Assembly (NCBI GenBank): GCA_013187285.1
Contig: JABMIG010000233.1
Location: forward strand, 182,007-246,006
Direction of reading: 5' to 3'
Length of the DNA: 64,000 nt
Source of the DNA: Cyclotella cryptica
Taxonomy: Eukaryota > Bacillariophyta > Thalassiosirophyceae > Thalassiosirales > Thalassiosiraceae
Shown here: positions 19,510 to 31,671 of the stretch, in pieces
How positions within the stretch are numbered: position 1 is the first letter of the stretch
How the letters are laid out: every line of letters starts with the position of its first letter
Program-made: the position numbers and the translations under genes
Notes under the pieces: generated by a model
Database searches by the model: none
What the model was told of the DNA's origin: nothing
The model's input: the letters and a program-made list of their open reading frames with translations, nothing else

Positions 19510-22113
19510 TCAGGTTCGTCGCTGTTGCTTTCCCGTGATATCGTACCGGTTTTGTTGCTCTCTCGGCTGCCGCTTTCCTCCCTGTCCGCTCGCTCCATTG
19601 TTGGGCTCGTTGCCACCGTCGTAGTTGCCCGTCACCGCCCCACCACTTCCGACCACTGCGCGTCCATAGTATCCGCTTGCGTTATGCCGTTCCTGTTGCC
19701 CTCTTCCCCCACTCGGGGGTTCATTGCGTACCACGTAATCTATCCCCGGGCCACATAGGTGAATGAGGTCCCCTGCAAAACTGTTTGGCACCTGGGCTCT
19801 TGACGCATGACGGTACCAACACCTCCTGTTCGAGCATGTGCCCATTATGTGATTGTAGCACAATTCATTTTTGTTGTTGTCATTATTGATGAACTCCTGG
19901 ATCACCGGGAGTTGGTCAAAGGTGGTGTTGGCTCCAGTTAGGATCTTGGACATCATCACCTTTCCCTTGAACTTGGTGTGGTACTCCTTCATCCTGTTTG
20001 CAATCCAGGGGTGCAAGTGCGCCATTGATAGTAATGCTTGTTGTGGCTGTCGGGGAAGAGGTGTTGTGGCAAAGGGGTTGGCAACTGTCGGTGGCATGAG
20101 TCCATTGTAGGCCGCCAGCGTCGTCTCTTCCCACGCGAGCGGGTACGTGGACCTATAGATTGGTTCTTGAAACATAATCTTCGGGATTAGGTCGTCCAGG
20201 AGTGACTGCGGAAATTTTGGTGGGTTGTCCCCTTTGAAATCGTCGGGCAGAAGGCGTTTATGAAAGAAGTTGCACTTGTCATGGACAATAGCCCACGTGA
20301 TCTGCTTGCACAACGTGGGAGTGAATTTGTGTTCCATCCCGCTCACGGACGGGAGTCGTAGGACCTGGTAGATCTCATCGAGTCTCTTAGCGAAATCGCA
20401 CCGCGCGCCCCATAACACCTGATTCCATAGGGCGAACATAGAGACATTTTTCCTCAATTGGTCGTACGTCGCTGCTGGAAGTCTGCTGTCGCCTTTTTCC
20501 AGCTGCAACGCCTCTGGGAGTGTTCGTGTTGCGGTGGTTTTCTTCTCTGCCGTGGATCGCTCACGTTCACTTTCGATTTCTGCCGTTGTTTTGGGTCTGC
20601 ACGCCAGAATGCTCAGCCCTTTGCCCGCTGACTCGAAATTGGGGATAGAGTCTCCTGGGTTTGGCTGGAGCTTCACCACTGAGTCAATTGTCTTATCAGA
20701 CAAATATACCCTGTTGTCGAAGTCCGTGCGCTTCTCATCAGCTAGGCAGCGCCATGGCTGACATGATGATGGCGCACGCTGGTCGCCAGTGTCCTTGGTT
20801 GCCATGAGCCTTGCCCAGATCGGCGGTACCTCGCCCTCCTGGTAGACGTGGCACCACCCCATGAGAGCTGCCAGCCCATATGGCGACAGTGTGGTGGTGT
20901 CGGATTTGTTGGCTCCCTCTCTCGGTTGGGCCGGTGCTTGCCCCGGTTGTTGCTGTTGGGCGGCCAGTCGTTGGACTGACTCAGCGAGCCCTCGTATGGC
21001 CCGTGCGCTCTCGAGGGTCGCTTGGTTGCCAGGATCTCCTGCCATCGTGTTTTGTTGCCCCTGCTTCCTTCCCAGGGTGCTTTCAAGCCGGTAGTACGCC
21101 CATTTAGCGAACACTTCGCAGTCGGTGCTGACTGCGTTCACCGAGAGTTGCACTGCTGGCGTGCATGTGGTAGTGCTAGTGGACTGGCTGGCGACGAGTA
21201 GCCACTCCAACAGTAAGCTCGCGTCTTCCTCGTGCACTCCTGTGCTGTCATCCTCCACCATCCTTTGTAGCTCTACGCGCAGTTCCCATGCTGTCCGCCT
21301 CTCGCTCAGCACGAATTTTGCGAGTGGGGATGGCAGAAATACCATGCGTGGCACTAACACTTGCTGTCGTTCAGCATTCGGGCTGGGGACCCAGCAGACT
21401 CGTTTATCTGTTGCGTTGGCGTAGAAACTTGTTGCCGCTGCTTCATCAAGCACCGCGGAAGCTGCAGTCCACGCCCATGTGTTCCTCACAGGGAGGATTA
21501 CCGGGTGAGGGTCTCGAAACTGCGTTCTCTCGCCCACAAAGCCGACGATTGAGTTGTTGATGTCGGGTCCCGCTCGTCTATCAAAAAACTTTGCGATGGA
21601 GTGGACGACCTGGAGGAATGGCGATTTGTCCGCCATGTACACGAACACATCCAAGTTCTGTGTCGTGATGAGGACCTCGTCGCGGAATTTCTCCCACGTT
21701 CTTGTGGTTGCTTCTGCTTTTTCCTGCCATCGGAATTCTTGCTTCACTTGGGCCTTTGACGTTTGGCGTGTCGCCATTACTTTACGCGCCGACGCGATTT
21801 GAGGCGTGTGTTCACCGGGCACGTCGTTGCCTCCCGAGTTGTTGCCCCCGTTAATTGGGGCTGGTGTGGCTGGCTGTTGCTGTTGCGTGGCCGTCGTTGC
21901 TGGCGCCGTTCCTCCGTTTTCCCCCTCGTCGTCTTGCGTGATGTGCGTCGTAGCATACGTCAGTGTGCGATGCGTTGGAGGGTCACCGCGTCCGTCATCT
22001 TCGACGGTATCGTTGGCTGCCGGTGCGGCGTGTATGGGTGCAATCGTTGGGGGGGCCAGTGTTGCCTGCTGCTCCTCCGCGTCGTCGACGCCGCTCGCAC
22101 CCGTGAGGCTCAT
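19510..22113 (-). CDS. gag-like protein of the DIRS-like element
   Basis: About 870 residues if started at the ATG at 22,113 (the frame is open a little further upstream without another ATG). The N-terminus is Ala/Thr/Pro-rich and disordered. A helical middle part follows, then a CCCH-like zinc finger near the C-terminus (CYNHIMGTCSNRRCWYRH), and a Gly/Asn/Gln-rich tail. The position as first gene and the zinc finger suggest the RNA-binding structural protein. Sequence identity to a named family was not recognised. Confidence 0.7.
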   Translation of the reverse strand: MSLTGASGVDDAEEQQATLAPPTIAPIHAAPAANDTVEDDGRGDPPTHRTLTYATTHITQDDEGENGGTAPATTATQQQQPATPAPINGGNNSGGNDVPGEHTPQIASARKVMATRQTSKAQVKQEFRWQEKAEATTRTWEKFRDEVLITTQNLDVFVYMADKSPFLQVVHSIAKFFDRRAGPDINNSIVGFVGERTQFRDPHPVILPVRNTWAWTAASAVLDEAAATSFYANATDKRVCWVPSPNAERQQVLVPRMVFLPSPLAKFVLSERRTAWELRVELQRMVEDDSTGVHEEDASLLLEWLLVASQSTSTTTCTPAVQLSVNAVSTDCEVFAKWAYYRLESTLGRKQGQQNTMAGDPGNQATLESARAIRGLAESVQRLAAQQQQPGQAPAQPREGANKSDTTTLSPYGLAALMGWCHVYQEGEVPPIWARLMATKDTGDQRAPSSCQPWRCLADEKRTDFDNRVYLSDKTIDSVVKLQPNPGDSIPNFESAGKGLSILACRPKTTAEIESERERSTAEKKTTATRTLPEALQLEKGDSRLPAATYDQLRKNVSMFALWNQVLWGARCDFAKRLDEIYQVLRLPSVSGMEHKFTPTLCKQITWAIVHDKCNFFHKRLLPDDFKGDNPPKFPQSLLDDLIPKIMFQEPIYRSTYPLAWEETTLAAYNGLMPPTVANPFATTPLPRQPQQALLSMAHLHPWIANRMKEYHTKFKGKVMMSKILTGANTTFDQLPVIQEFINNDNNKNELCYNHIMGTCSNRRCWYRHASRAQVPNSFAGDLIHLCGPGIDYVVRNEPPSGGRGQQERHNASGYYGRAVVGSGGAVTGNYDGGNEPNNGASGQGGKRQPREQQNRYDITGKQQRRT

Positions 22114-22263
22114 CGTCGGGGCCGTCGACGTGCTGCGCGTGGCGTTGTGCGGTGAGGCACGTGTTGGTTGTGCCGTTTGCGTTGGAGAAAAAGAACAAGC
22201 TATGCTAACAAAACCCACTCCGTTGCAACACCGTCATGGTGTGGCTGCTCAACAAAAAGAATG

Positions 22264-22301
22264 AGGCTGCGAGGGGACCTTAGTCACGTCCCTCGCAGCC
22301 T
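22264..22301. other. strong hairpin upstream of the gag-like gene
   Basis: AGGCTGCGAGGGG and CCTCGCAGCCT face each other around a loop of about 12 bases, with an 11-12 bp GC-rich stem. It lies about 150 bp upstream of the gag-like start, in the expected 5' untranslated region of the DIRS-like element. Confidence 0.6.
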
Positions 22302-22335
22302 TGTTCTGTTTTGTGCCCAGCTGCCCGTCTGTCCA

Positions 22336-25300
22336 TCGCCCCAAATTTTTACAAAAAATAAAATTTCTTCCAAATGTTATTTTGATGTTAGAAACCTTTA
22401 GGTATATACTTTTTCATGTCAAATATAAAATTTCATCCAAAAAGTCTACCAGGAAGGTCCTCATTTTTGAGATACCATGATTTTCATGTGATTCTACTAG
22501 TGACTGGACTAGTGACTGACTAGAAATTCAGTGCTGGGGGTATGTTATGAAAGATTTTTCTTGGTCTAACACATTCTATAGCAATTTTGAATGTGTAGAT
22601 TTCCTGATGTTATTAATGTTATGGATCTGTTTCTTGTTCCCTGTGGTTATTTGAGTGTTGTTGTGTTTTTAGGTGATGTTTTGCCGTTTTCAGCATAAAT
22701 TACCTCCTGTAACATGTATATGGTCATCTATATCCTTCTAGACAACAAAAGCACATGTACACTGGATTGTTCTTGAGGTAGGCGCAATGACTGATATTTT
22801 TACCTTTACAAAGAACATGTTATGCTTTGGCATTAAGGTTTCCTACAAGCCTTTCTGCCAAATCAAACAAGGAGCGATGGCAGTCTATATTTACTGACCA
22901 CCTTATGAAGCCCTCCTGGCAGTATATGAACCCACTAATGGTCTACAAATGTTTTTGTGGAGTGAAGTAGAATCTTTGACGTGACAGGATGTCAACGTGC
23001 AAGAAGGTGCAGTCGTTTTATAGGGGGTCTAAGAATGGCTATCAACATTTACATCTGTGCATAAATGCCTACAAAGCAGCAGGTTCTTGTTCCACAACTA
23101 AATAGTCCATCCAAAAGATGACATGAAAAATACCTGGGATTTTGTGAGATTCGGTGTTATGGTTTGGAATAGATTCTCTAGTCTCAGTTACAAGTGTAGA
23201 ATGTGATGGGGGATGGAGGATTCAGGTGAAAAAGTTCGTGGGAGAGAAGGTCAATTCAACTTTTTTGGAATGCATTGCAATGTTTTATGGGCATGCGAGT
23301 AATGCTCATTAGCAATAACGAAAGAATTTATGACAGGCACACAATAGAACAACAATCCATTGAAAAATAAAAATAATTACACATGTTGGTGATTCAATGT
23401 AAGCAAGGAGTTCTTGGAAACATAAAGCCCAAAGCACAAATAGCCCTCAGGACTCTACTATCAATATTTGCAAAAAGAAGACACTTTTTACTTTGAAGTA
23501 CATCAAATGCTATCAAAGCTCCATTCTTAGTCACACACAACACAATTAAAATCATTCAGTACCAATTTTCAAAGTAGAAATGAAAGAAAGGCCTTCCATA
23601 TTTCACCAAGTAACCAATTGAACTTTAGTTTTCCCTTGATCTACTCACTCTCCCTTTTGTTTAAGAGGATATCATGTATATAGTACTGTACTTTGCACTT
23701 TACTGGTGAGGAAAATCAACATTCAACTATTAGTCCATGAATAACATGACTTATCACCTACCAACACACATCTTAATTGTAAATAAGAATTGAACTCATC
23801 ACCCTATTTAATTGTTTGAAACATAATTATGATCATACTCTATATTGGCTTTATTTTAATTGGCTACGAACTCTGTTTCTAATATCTTTGCTGATTGTAG
23901 AATTATAGAAGACACATCTCACTTACTTTGCTGTTTATATTGTGCAACACCAAAATGCATCTGCAGATAATCAACAAGAAGACAAAAAATAGAATGATCT
24001 AAAAAGTGATCAATTACCAGCCAATACTCAACTTAATTGCAAACTAGAATCGACTACTTAATGGTCTGAAGTGCAACTATGTGTCATACTCGCAACTTAA
24101 CTTACAATACCTTGGCTGATTCTAGATTTATTTCAGACACATCTTTCTTGCTCGTTGTTCAGACCGTGCAACACCAAAATGCTTCTACAGCTTGTCAACG
24201 AGGAAAGAAAGTAGCAAAACGATTTAAAAACACAATCCATCACCAGCCAATACTCAACTTAACTGTAAATTAGAATTGGCTTCAACAGATAATTACATTG
24301 TTTGAAATACTAGTATGTTACATAATCAGAGCATTGTTTATTTTAATTGGCTAGCAATTTAATTCATATTATCTTGGCTGGTTGTAGATTCATGTCACCT
24401 CTATTTCACTTAAGTTGCTGTTCCAACTTTGCAGCACTAATTTCATCCACAGATTGCCAATGCGAAAAGAAAGAAGCAAAATGATTTAAAAACATGATCC
24501 ATCATGGACCAATGTTCAACTTAATCGTAAATGAGAATTGAATTCAACATAATGTTCTATTGTTTGAAATACAAATGTATTGCATACTCAGATGTTGTTT
24601 TATGATAATTGGCTAGCAATTTAATTCATATCACTTGGCTGATTGTGGAATGAGTCCAGATGAGGTTCAATTACTTGTTGTTTAAATTTTGCAACACCAA
24701 AGTCATTCACAGCTGATCATTTCAGTATGATTAAGATCACAACAGAAACAAGCAATGCTTTATCAAAAGCATAAAACGAACTTACTCTTAAATCAAGGAA
24801 AATTTTTCACCATTTCTCTATGAAATGGTTTTGTGGCAGTGTGACAATGAAATGACCATGACGAATATGTTGGTTGAAATGGTACACAGCCTGGACATTA
24901 TTATTTTGAAATTTCAAATTATAAATAGTGATATGATATTGGAATGATTTGTTCAAGAAGAGGCTTTAAAAAGATAATGTAATTAAATAAGGTAGCATTA
25001 TTTTTATGCCATATTCATTAGTTGATTATTATGTCACTAATCTTAATTAATTTATAATGTGAAGACTAATGGAGGCAAAAGCAACCTTTCCTGCCACAAG
25101 TCTGCCATATGCCATAACCCATATGAGTTTTGTTGCATCACAGCGCTTTCCACTTTCATTTGACCCAAATTGTGCTCCTGCCCCGGTCACTTGTCCACCC
25201 CACTTGAAATATTGCTCCCCAATGTTCTCTCTCTTCTAACTGTTGATTGTTATGTCTAATGTTGAATAAAAACGAGCATCCATAAGAAGGGAGTTGAGTA

Positions 25301-25690
25301 ATCAAGAAATAATGAAAATGGATTCATTCAGCAGATGCAACAATCGACCATTGTATCATTTGCTTGCCTTAGTTTTACAATTGTGTTGGTTTCAAACATC
25401 TACAATACTCTGGTGACGTGCGCATGATGGACACGTCATCAGAAAGGTCAAATTGGAGGCGGACAATCCGTTGCAATGGCTGAATGCTTGTCTTCAGAAA
25501 AATTGACCCTGTGGACAATATTCGATTTCAGACGAGACAGCGATGAGTTCTTGCCCCCTGTCACATTCGTGTGATTAACGGGTGTAGTGCGGGAAATGTC
25601 GGGTAGTTGAGACGGGCACAAGGGGCAAGGAAGCAATGAATTTGATGTATTCATCACTCTTTTGAGCGGTATTCATGGTTGTTGTCAATT
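22336..25690 (-). repeat. 3.3 kb dispersed repeat, copy A
   Basis: Matches 61,005-63,615 over most of its length in the same orientation. Shared landmarks include ACCTTTAGGTAT, CTACCAGGAAGGTCCTCATT, CTTGGTCTAACACATTCT, AAAATCAACATTCAACTATT and TTGACCCAAATTGTGCTCCT. A middle part has tandem units of about 225-266 bp anchored on CAACTTAA(T/C)TGTAAA (near 23,770, 24,027, 24,252 and 24,518). On the minus strand some units carry GTAAGTGAG (donor-like, at 23,936 downward) and TTTACAG (acceptor-like). No protein is recognised. By eye similarity is about 80% with many indels. It could be a transposon without coding capacity or an old segmental duplication. Strand is given by the splice-like signals. 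Confidence 0.75.
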
Positions 25691-26276
25691 TTGTCACTTT
25701 TTTACGAGGGCCGCAGATGTGTTATGTGCAGACATCTCTGCGTACCCCCACGTGATCTGAAAAATTGGACCATATTTTGCCATTTTTTTAAGGATGCCCC
25801 TGTGGCGTAACATTGGCCAAATTTGGGTTGCTTGGACGTTTGAAAGCACATTTGAATACAAAGTGTGGGGTCTACCAATTGCATTGTTCCTTTTTGCGGG
25901 GGTTGGCACATTGTTTGAGATGCCTGATTGGTGATGAATCTCACTTCACTGAAAGTAGGCGTACATACGATATTTTACTTTGTAGTAGATAGCACACAAA
26001 AAATATCTCAATTCCCTCCCTAGCCCCATGATGCGCAGTTGGGCTTGTTGCTGTTTTATCTCAGAAGCACAATGAGTTTCAATATTTGTTATGTGTTCTT
26101 GCCTGAACAGAACTGGCAAGATGCTTGCGTAGTCCCATAAAAAAACGATACCACTGAACCAAATCACCACTCCCTTCACGCATAAGAACACTAATATCAT
26201 TGCCCTGACATCATCTGCACCGCCTCTCTTCACACACCTGAAAGAACTATCATTACCATGTCAACAGTCATGTATA

Positions 26277-26278
<2 letters not shown>
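25691..26278. other. intergenic stretch, nothing recognised
   Basis: Short minus-strand frames at 25,694-25,944 and 25,946-26,233 have no recognisable domain. No RNA gene seen. Confidence 0.4.
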
Positions 26279-26318
<40 letters not shown>

Positions 26319-26326
26319 TCTCTCCC

Positions 26327-26358
<32 letters not shown>

Positions 26359-26665
26359 CTCTCCTTTCTCTCCCTTTCTCTCCCTTTCTCTCCCTTTCTC
26401 TCCCTTTCTCTCCCTTTCTCTCCCTTTCTCTCCCTTTCTCTCCCTTTCTCTCCCTTTCTCTCCCTTTCTCTCTCCTTTCTCTCCCTTTCTCTCCTTTCTC
26501 TCCTTTCTCTCCCTTTCTCTCCCTTTCTCTCCCTTTCTCCCTTTCTCTCCCTCTCTCTCCCTTTCTCTCCCTTTCTCTCCCTTTCTCTCCCTTTCTCTCT
26601 CTCTCTATATATATATCTTATCTATCTCTCTATCTCTGTCTTTATCTCTTTATATATATATCCTT
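26279..26665. repeat. CT-rich microsatellite with TCTCCCTTTC decamers
   Basis: (TC)n at 26,279-26,312, then mainly TCTCCCTTTC repeated with small indels to about 26,600, ending in TATATA and ATCT repeats. Purely pyrimidine on the plus strand over more than 300 bp. Confidence 0.95.
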
Positions 26666-26864
26666 CCCTCCCTCCTATCACACCTCACCATTACTAATTC
26701 CATACACGTGACTTGCTTCACCCCCTCACCCATCAGCATAATTCCTGCCAAAATTCAGGAGGTGTCATCATCAATTCTGGTGTCAGTTAAACTTACCTAC
26801 CAGCCTAAGTGCCCACCACATTCCTCCTAATTTTTCCACAAATGCCACTGGAAACAGATCACTC

Positions 26865-27063
26865 TTCTCTCTCCTTCTCTCTCCTTCTCTCTCCTTCTCT
26901 CTCCTTCTCTCTCCTTCTCTCTCCTTCTCTCTCCTTCTCTCTCCTTCTCTCTCCTTCTCTCTCCTTCTCTCTCCTTCTCTCTCCTTCTCTCTCCTTCTCT
27001 CTCCTTCTCTCTCCTTCTCTCTCCTTCTCTCTCCTTCTCTCTCCTTCTCTCTCCTTCTCTCTC
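26865..27063. repeat. near-perfect TCTCTCCTTC decamer satellite, ~20 copies
   Basis: An uninterrupted run of one 10-bp unit with no visible mismatch. Its unit differs by one base and one shift from the decamer at 26.35-26.6 kb. The frames across it (Glu/Arg/Lys repeats on minus, Ser/Leu/Pro on plus) are artefacts. Confidence 0.95.
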
Positions 27064-27657
27064 AAATCAACACATCTTTTCTATAGGCTCATGTTCTTGA
27101 CAAATGCCACAGATTCATGAGATCCACCCTCTTGGCAAGAATCATAACAACATATATATTGAGCTAGGACTTCTGTTCAGAACTTTTGATTCAGTATTCA
27201 CAAACAGCAATTATCCTATTCTCATCAATTTATGCAAACTATTACTAGGCATAGCAATTGATGAGATGGAAATTTAAAAGATGTAACAAAAATGCATCAA
27301 TCATTGGAATGCAATACGAGGGCATTTGAGGCATCACTTTCTCCAAACAAAGATACATGGCCATTGACTTCAGGGGACGACACAAACTTGTTATGAAATT
27401 GATGATTAATTTGATGACTGTCCTTGAGCTGATGTATTTATTTAATATTTTGATGTGTGGACAAGTACATGTGCTATGGCTACACCTGCTGTGCAGCATC
27501 CCGTAAATCTGGGCCTGGGTCACTTTTTCTATATGAAAATTTAACAAAAAATTGTGGGGGGTTAAGAGACTAGTTCATTTTTTATTGATGATTTTCCCAA
27601 AGTGTGTACCCCATAGGTAGTGAGGTAGATTGGTTTCAAGGTCGAGAGAACTTGTCT
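27064..27657. other. intergenic stretch left of the first Ty3/gypsy element
   Basis: No gene supported. The 100-residue minus frame at 27,245-27,547 has no recognised domain. Confidence 0.4.
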
Positions 27658-27662
27658 ATTTG

Positions 27663-28038
27663 TGACCTGAGCCAATTCGTCGTAAAAAAATATCACGCAA
27701 AAATTATAGGTAGTTTCAACAGGTGTTGAAGATTTGATTTTATGAGCTATATTTGATACAATTGTGAGGATGGAAAGGCAGTGGAACTGCATTCCAACCC
27801 AAACGATGCAAACGATCATTGTCTAGATCCTACACACAATTTGTATGTTCATACCCTTCTCAAGAGTCATCAGGTCCTCCTCAAGGGTGTTCTCTTGTTT
27901 GGGGTTCTGAACTTCAGTGTTGGGGAGTCCATGCCGTTGGGAGCAGGGGAGTGGACTCTCCTACTGGGGAGTCCTGAGAATGCTCCTTTAACTTTTGTAC
28001 CAAGGGGTACAAAAAAGGCTGATACTTGGCCTATGTCA
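27663..28038 (-). repeat. 3' LTR of Ty3/gypsy copy 1
   Basis: 376 bp. On the minus strand it begins TGACATAGGCCAAG and ends GGCTCAGGTCA. Matches 33,630-33,997. Confidence 0.9.
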
Positions 28039-28271
28039 CTCGCCCCGCCACAAATGGAGTATCAGATAAAAATGGAACAAAAAAATCTAAGTATTTTTAG
28101 GTAAAAAAATGGGTTTTCATGAGAGTAACAAAACGAACTAAAGAGTTTGTTAAACATGTGTAACGAGTAAGTGTTGTTTGAAGAGGGAGAGTACGTTTTT
28201 GTCGTTTTGAAACTGACACTTTAATATGGTTTTAAGTTTGGTTGTTAAAAAAGGTGTAACTCTTTGTATAT

Positions 28272-31200
28272 TCAGTCTTTCTGATTTGGTTCCGCGTTGA
28301 ATCCTGATGGTGTCATTCGTATGAACTGATGTGATCCAGGATCACTTTCAAATCTACTTTCACCTTTGCGGAGTATACCATCTTTTCTAAGGAGTACTTG
28401 ATCACCAACTTTGCAGTCCCAATCATGACGTGAGCTACTTTCCCGTTCTGTGTTTTGGTCTGTTTGGTGTTGAGCCAGGAAGGAATGTCGAACAACATAT
28501 CCCGTCCAAAAAGGGCTGCACCTGGGGAGGCTTTTAGTATTGTGTGGTATGTTGAGCGAATGGCCCAAGCGACGTTTGTCATGAACTTGTCTATATTGCT
28601 TGTCTCTATTGAAGGGGCTATGTCTATTTCAGCTGTTCGGGGAATAGACGAAATCACCTGATGCACTTGTTCTAGAATTGCAATCGCTTGTGGATTCTTA
28701 ACACTGGTAAGCTTACTCGTGATCCCATATGATTCACATAGGGCTTTGAAGTCAAGTTTGAATTTGATTCCATTGTCATAAATTATGTATTGATGACGTG
28801 GATACCTACTAAACCAGGTCTTGTTTACTAAGTTGCTGATCATTGCTGATGACTTATCAAAGTATGCTTACTTAGGTTCTTCATTATCCTTTTTGCTCCT
28901 GCGCCCTTTTGTATCCAGGGGAATAATTGCCTCAGGGATTACTGGCAGTTCAACTATTTCAAACCAGCTGGAAGCTGGATCAATCATAGTCAGACACATG
29001 AAATCAATTACAGTCCCATCTTTACCTTAGATTGTATACGGGCCAACAATGTCCACACATAGTACTTCCCAAGGGTTTGTGATGACAAATTTAGTAGGGA
29101 GTTTCTCGTACTTATGCATATGCCTCTTCTTTACTTGGTATGCATGACAGTTTATGACACATTTACTGACGGTATTTTGTATACCTTTCCAGTACATTGC
29201 AGCACGAAGGGTTTCTTCAAGTCCAGTGTGTCCAGGGTGCTGTAGATTGTGGTGGTACCAACAAACTGCACGGTGTTGAAGATGTTTTGGAATGACCATC
29301 TTTCCGTCCTTACCTAGGAGTTGTGTGCTTTCGACCAATTGTGTCGAGTGCTGGTCTTTCAGTGTCTTCAAGCTGGTATCAAGTTTTTGTGCTTCTGCAA
29401 TCTCTCGTACTGTTAATGTGTAGTATACATCTTCTTTGCTGCGGTTTGCAAATACCAGATTCATTTCCTCTTGGTATGCAGAGGTGTCAATTGCACTCAC
29501 TTCTTGCATGGTGTAATGACACCAGCATTTGGTGAACGTCATCCAGTTCTTATGCTCACTCGGTATTGGTCCGATGTCTAAGCAAGAGATGGCGCCAGCA
29601 ACAGTGTTGTGTATGCCTTCAATGTAAAGAATTTCGGGGCCAAATTCCTTGAGGAGCAATCTCCATCGGTAGACACGGTCAGAGGTTAATCCGAGGGCGT
29701 CTTGGATGAGATTTTTATGGTCTGTGTAGACTTTCAATCTTTGTCCCCACAACATGCCTTTGACCTCCTTGAGTGTTTCCACTATGGACAGTAGTTCTAG
29801 TTTGGTCACGCTGCATTTCTGTTGCATTGTAGACAGCTTCCTGCTGAAGAACGCAAGGGGCCTATTACCCTGGGTGATAGCTGATCCAAGTTGTTTAGAC
29901 GAGGCATCAGTGTATATCTCAAATTCCCTTGAAAAATTGGGATAGGCTAAGACTACATCCTTAGCAATTGAAGTCTTAGCATCATCGAATGCTTTTTGAT
30001 GCACCGTGTCCCAGTACCATGGATGTTTCTTCATCTTATTGGCTCTGGTGACCTTGGTGTGACCACACTCTCCTACTAGTGAGGTGAGTGGGGCAAGCAC
30101 TTTGCTGAGTCTTGCCCAAAGATCTCTATAATACTGGACCATGCCCAGGAACTTACGGAGGTCTTTGACATTTTTTGGCGACAAATTGCAAGAATCGCCT
30201 GTACCTTTTTTTGTTGTGGTGTAATCCCTGTTTGTGTGAGGGTATAACCTAGATATTCTGTTTCAAAGGTGCGGAATGATGACTTTCAGGTGTTGATTCG
30301 CAACCCCGCTTCGCGTAGCTTGGTAAGCACCATTTTCAGTTTGTCAAGGGGGTCTTCCAGGTTTGCCTTTGTGATGCATAACAAATCATCAAGATAAGTT
30401 CTTACCAACTCTAAGGCTACCATTAGTGTTGACATTTTTGTTGAAAGTTGTCTGGTGAACCTGCGATGCCCATGGGCAATCCGAGGTAGGAATATTTGCC
30501 CCATGGGAAAATGAGGGTACATATTTTGGATGAGTCGGGATCTAATCTAATGGTATAGTAACCCATGTTTAAATCTAGGGTTGTAGCATAGGTAAATCCT
30601 TCTAGCTCTTGCAGGACTGTACTGATTTTGGGTAATGGAAAGGGCTTTCGAACTAGTTGATGATTAACTTCTCTAAAATCAGTGAGAAAGCGTACAGTTC
30701 CGTCTATTTCCATTGATAGGTGATGGTGACATCCATTCAGACTCAGGCTGAAACTCTACCACTCCCGGTTCGTATAATGTATTCAGTTTTTTGATATTTG
30801 TTTCTTTGCAAGATTTTGGTACTGGGTATGCCTTGCCATGATATGGCTTTGTGCCCTCCTAAAGTTCAAAAGATAAAGGCTCTGTGTTCCAATCACCTAG
30901 TGTTCCATCAAAAAGTTCCTCAAAATGTGTGAGTAACTCCAGTAACAAGTTTTGGTCTTGGAGACTAAGGTGAGTACAATTGGTGATAACAGAGTACAAT
31001 TGGTGATAACAATTGATTGGAGGTCTGCCTTCTTATAATTTGCATCTAGGATTTTAACTACATGCTGTGTCACTCCTGCGTACTTTGCGGTTCATTTGCC
31101 ATGCTGTTGTTAACAGCCCGGCTTTATCCAAGTTTGATGGGGTCAGACTATTGATGTCTCTCATTGGCAAAATGATTTGTTCAATGGTAATTTCTTGTAT

Positions 31201-31671
31201 TCAAAAATCTAGAACAATTCCGAGCTCTTTCATGGTTTTGCATCCAAGAATGAGGTCAAACACTGGCTTGGTCACTTTCTTCTTATCGTACTCTACTAAG
31301 TCTGGAGTCACTGTGTACTCCTTGCTGTTCGAATACTCAAAGAACTTGAAGTTGACTTTGCTCCATCCTTTGGTTAGGAAGCTCCCATTCAACATATGCC
31401 AAGACTTTGGCACCTGCCTAGTTGAGTAGGGAAAGTGTTTCTCCGTTCCTTTTGCATGAAACAGAAGGTCACCATCAGATCCACTATCAAGTAGGTTGAT
31501 TATTGTGTTACTGGTACAACGCCCTGTAGAGTGTTCGAGGTTCTTACGGGCTGGATTTTCAGTCGCTTTGTAGCATGCTTGTGCTACTACAGTAGTGACC
31601 CCTCCTTCTTTACCTGTCAAAGGGGGGTTCACACTATTGAAAAGGTCACCCAACAGTTTGGGGTCCGACAA
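28272..31671 (-). other. pol region of Ty3/gypsy copy 1 (broken)
   Basis: Parts from 5' to 3' on the minus strand: aspartic protease (LLDSGSDG box, about 31,200-31,670), reverse transcriptase (YLDDLLCI box, about 30,290-30,710), RNase H (EIYTDASSKQLGSA and YTDHKNL, about 29,500-30,100), integrase zinc finger (HHNLQHPGHTG with two Cys pairs, about 29,100-29,250) and integrase core (WFSRYPRHQYIIYDNG, about 28,300-28,850). Fossil; several breaks in total. Confidence 0.85.

Larger units (their letters stand above)
15380..22335 (-). mobile_element. DIRS-like tyrosine-recombinase retrotransposon
   Basis: On the minus strand the order is gag-like protein, reverse transcriptase, RNase H, tyrosine recombinase. 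Known: this order with a tyrosine recombinase in place of an integrase defines the DIRS/PAT/Ngaro group. No adenine methylase domain is seen between RNase H and recombinase, which favours an Ngaro-like lineage over DIRS1/PAT. The coding part is GC-richer than the flanks. The element looks nearly whole, with perhaps one or two interruptions, and so may be fairly young. The split direct repeats or inverted ends expected for the group were not found by eye, so the outer limits are approximate. It abuts the large CACTG element on the left and the 3-kb repeat copy A on the right. Confidence 0.8.

Noticed and set aside
19525-22264. Several plus-strand frames of 70-152 codons
   Set aside because: Antisense shadows of the GC-rich gag-like gene of the DIRS-like element.
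26258-27120. Ser/Leu/Pro- and Arg/Glu-rich proteins
   Set aside because: Pure microsatellite translated in different frames.
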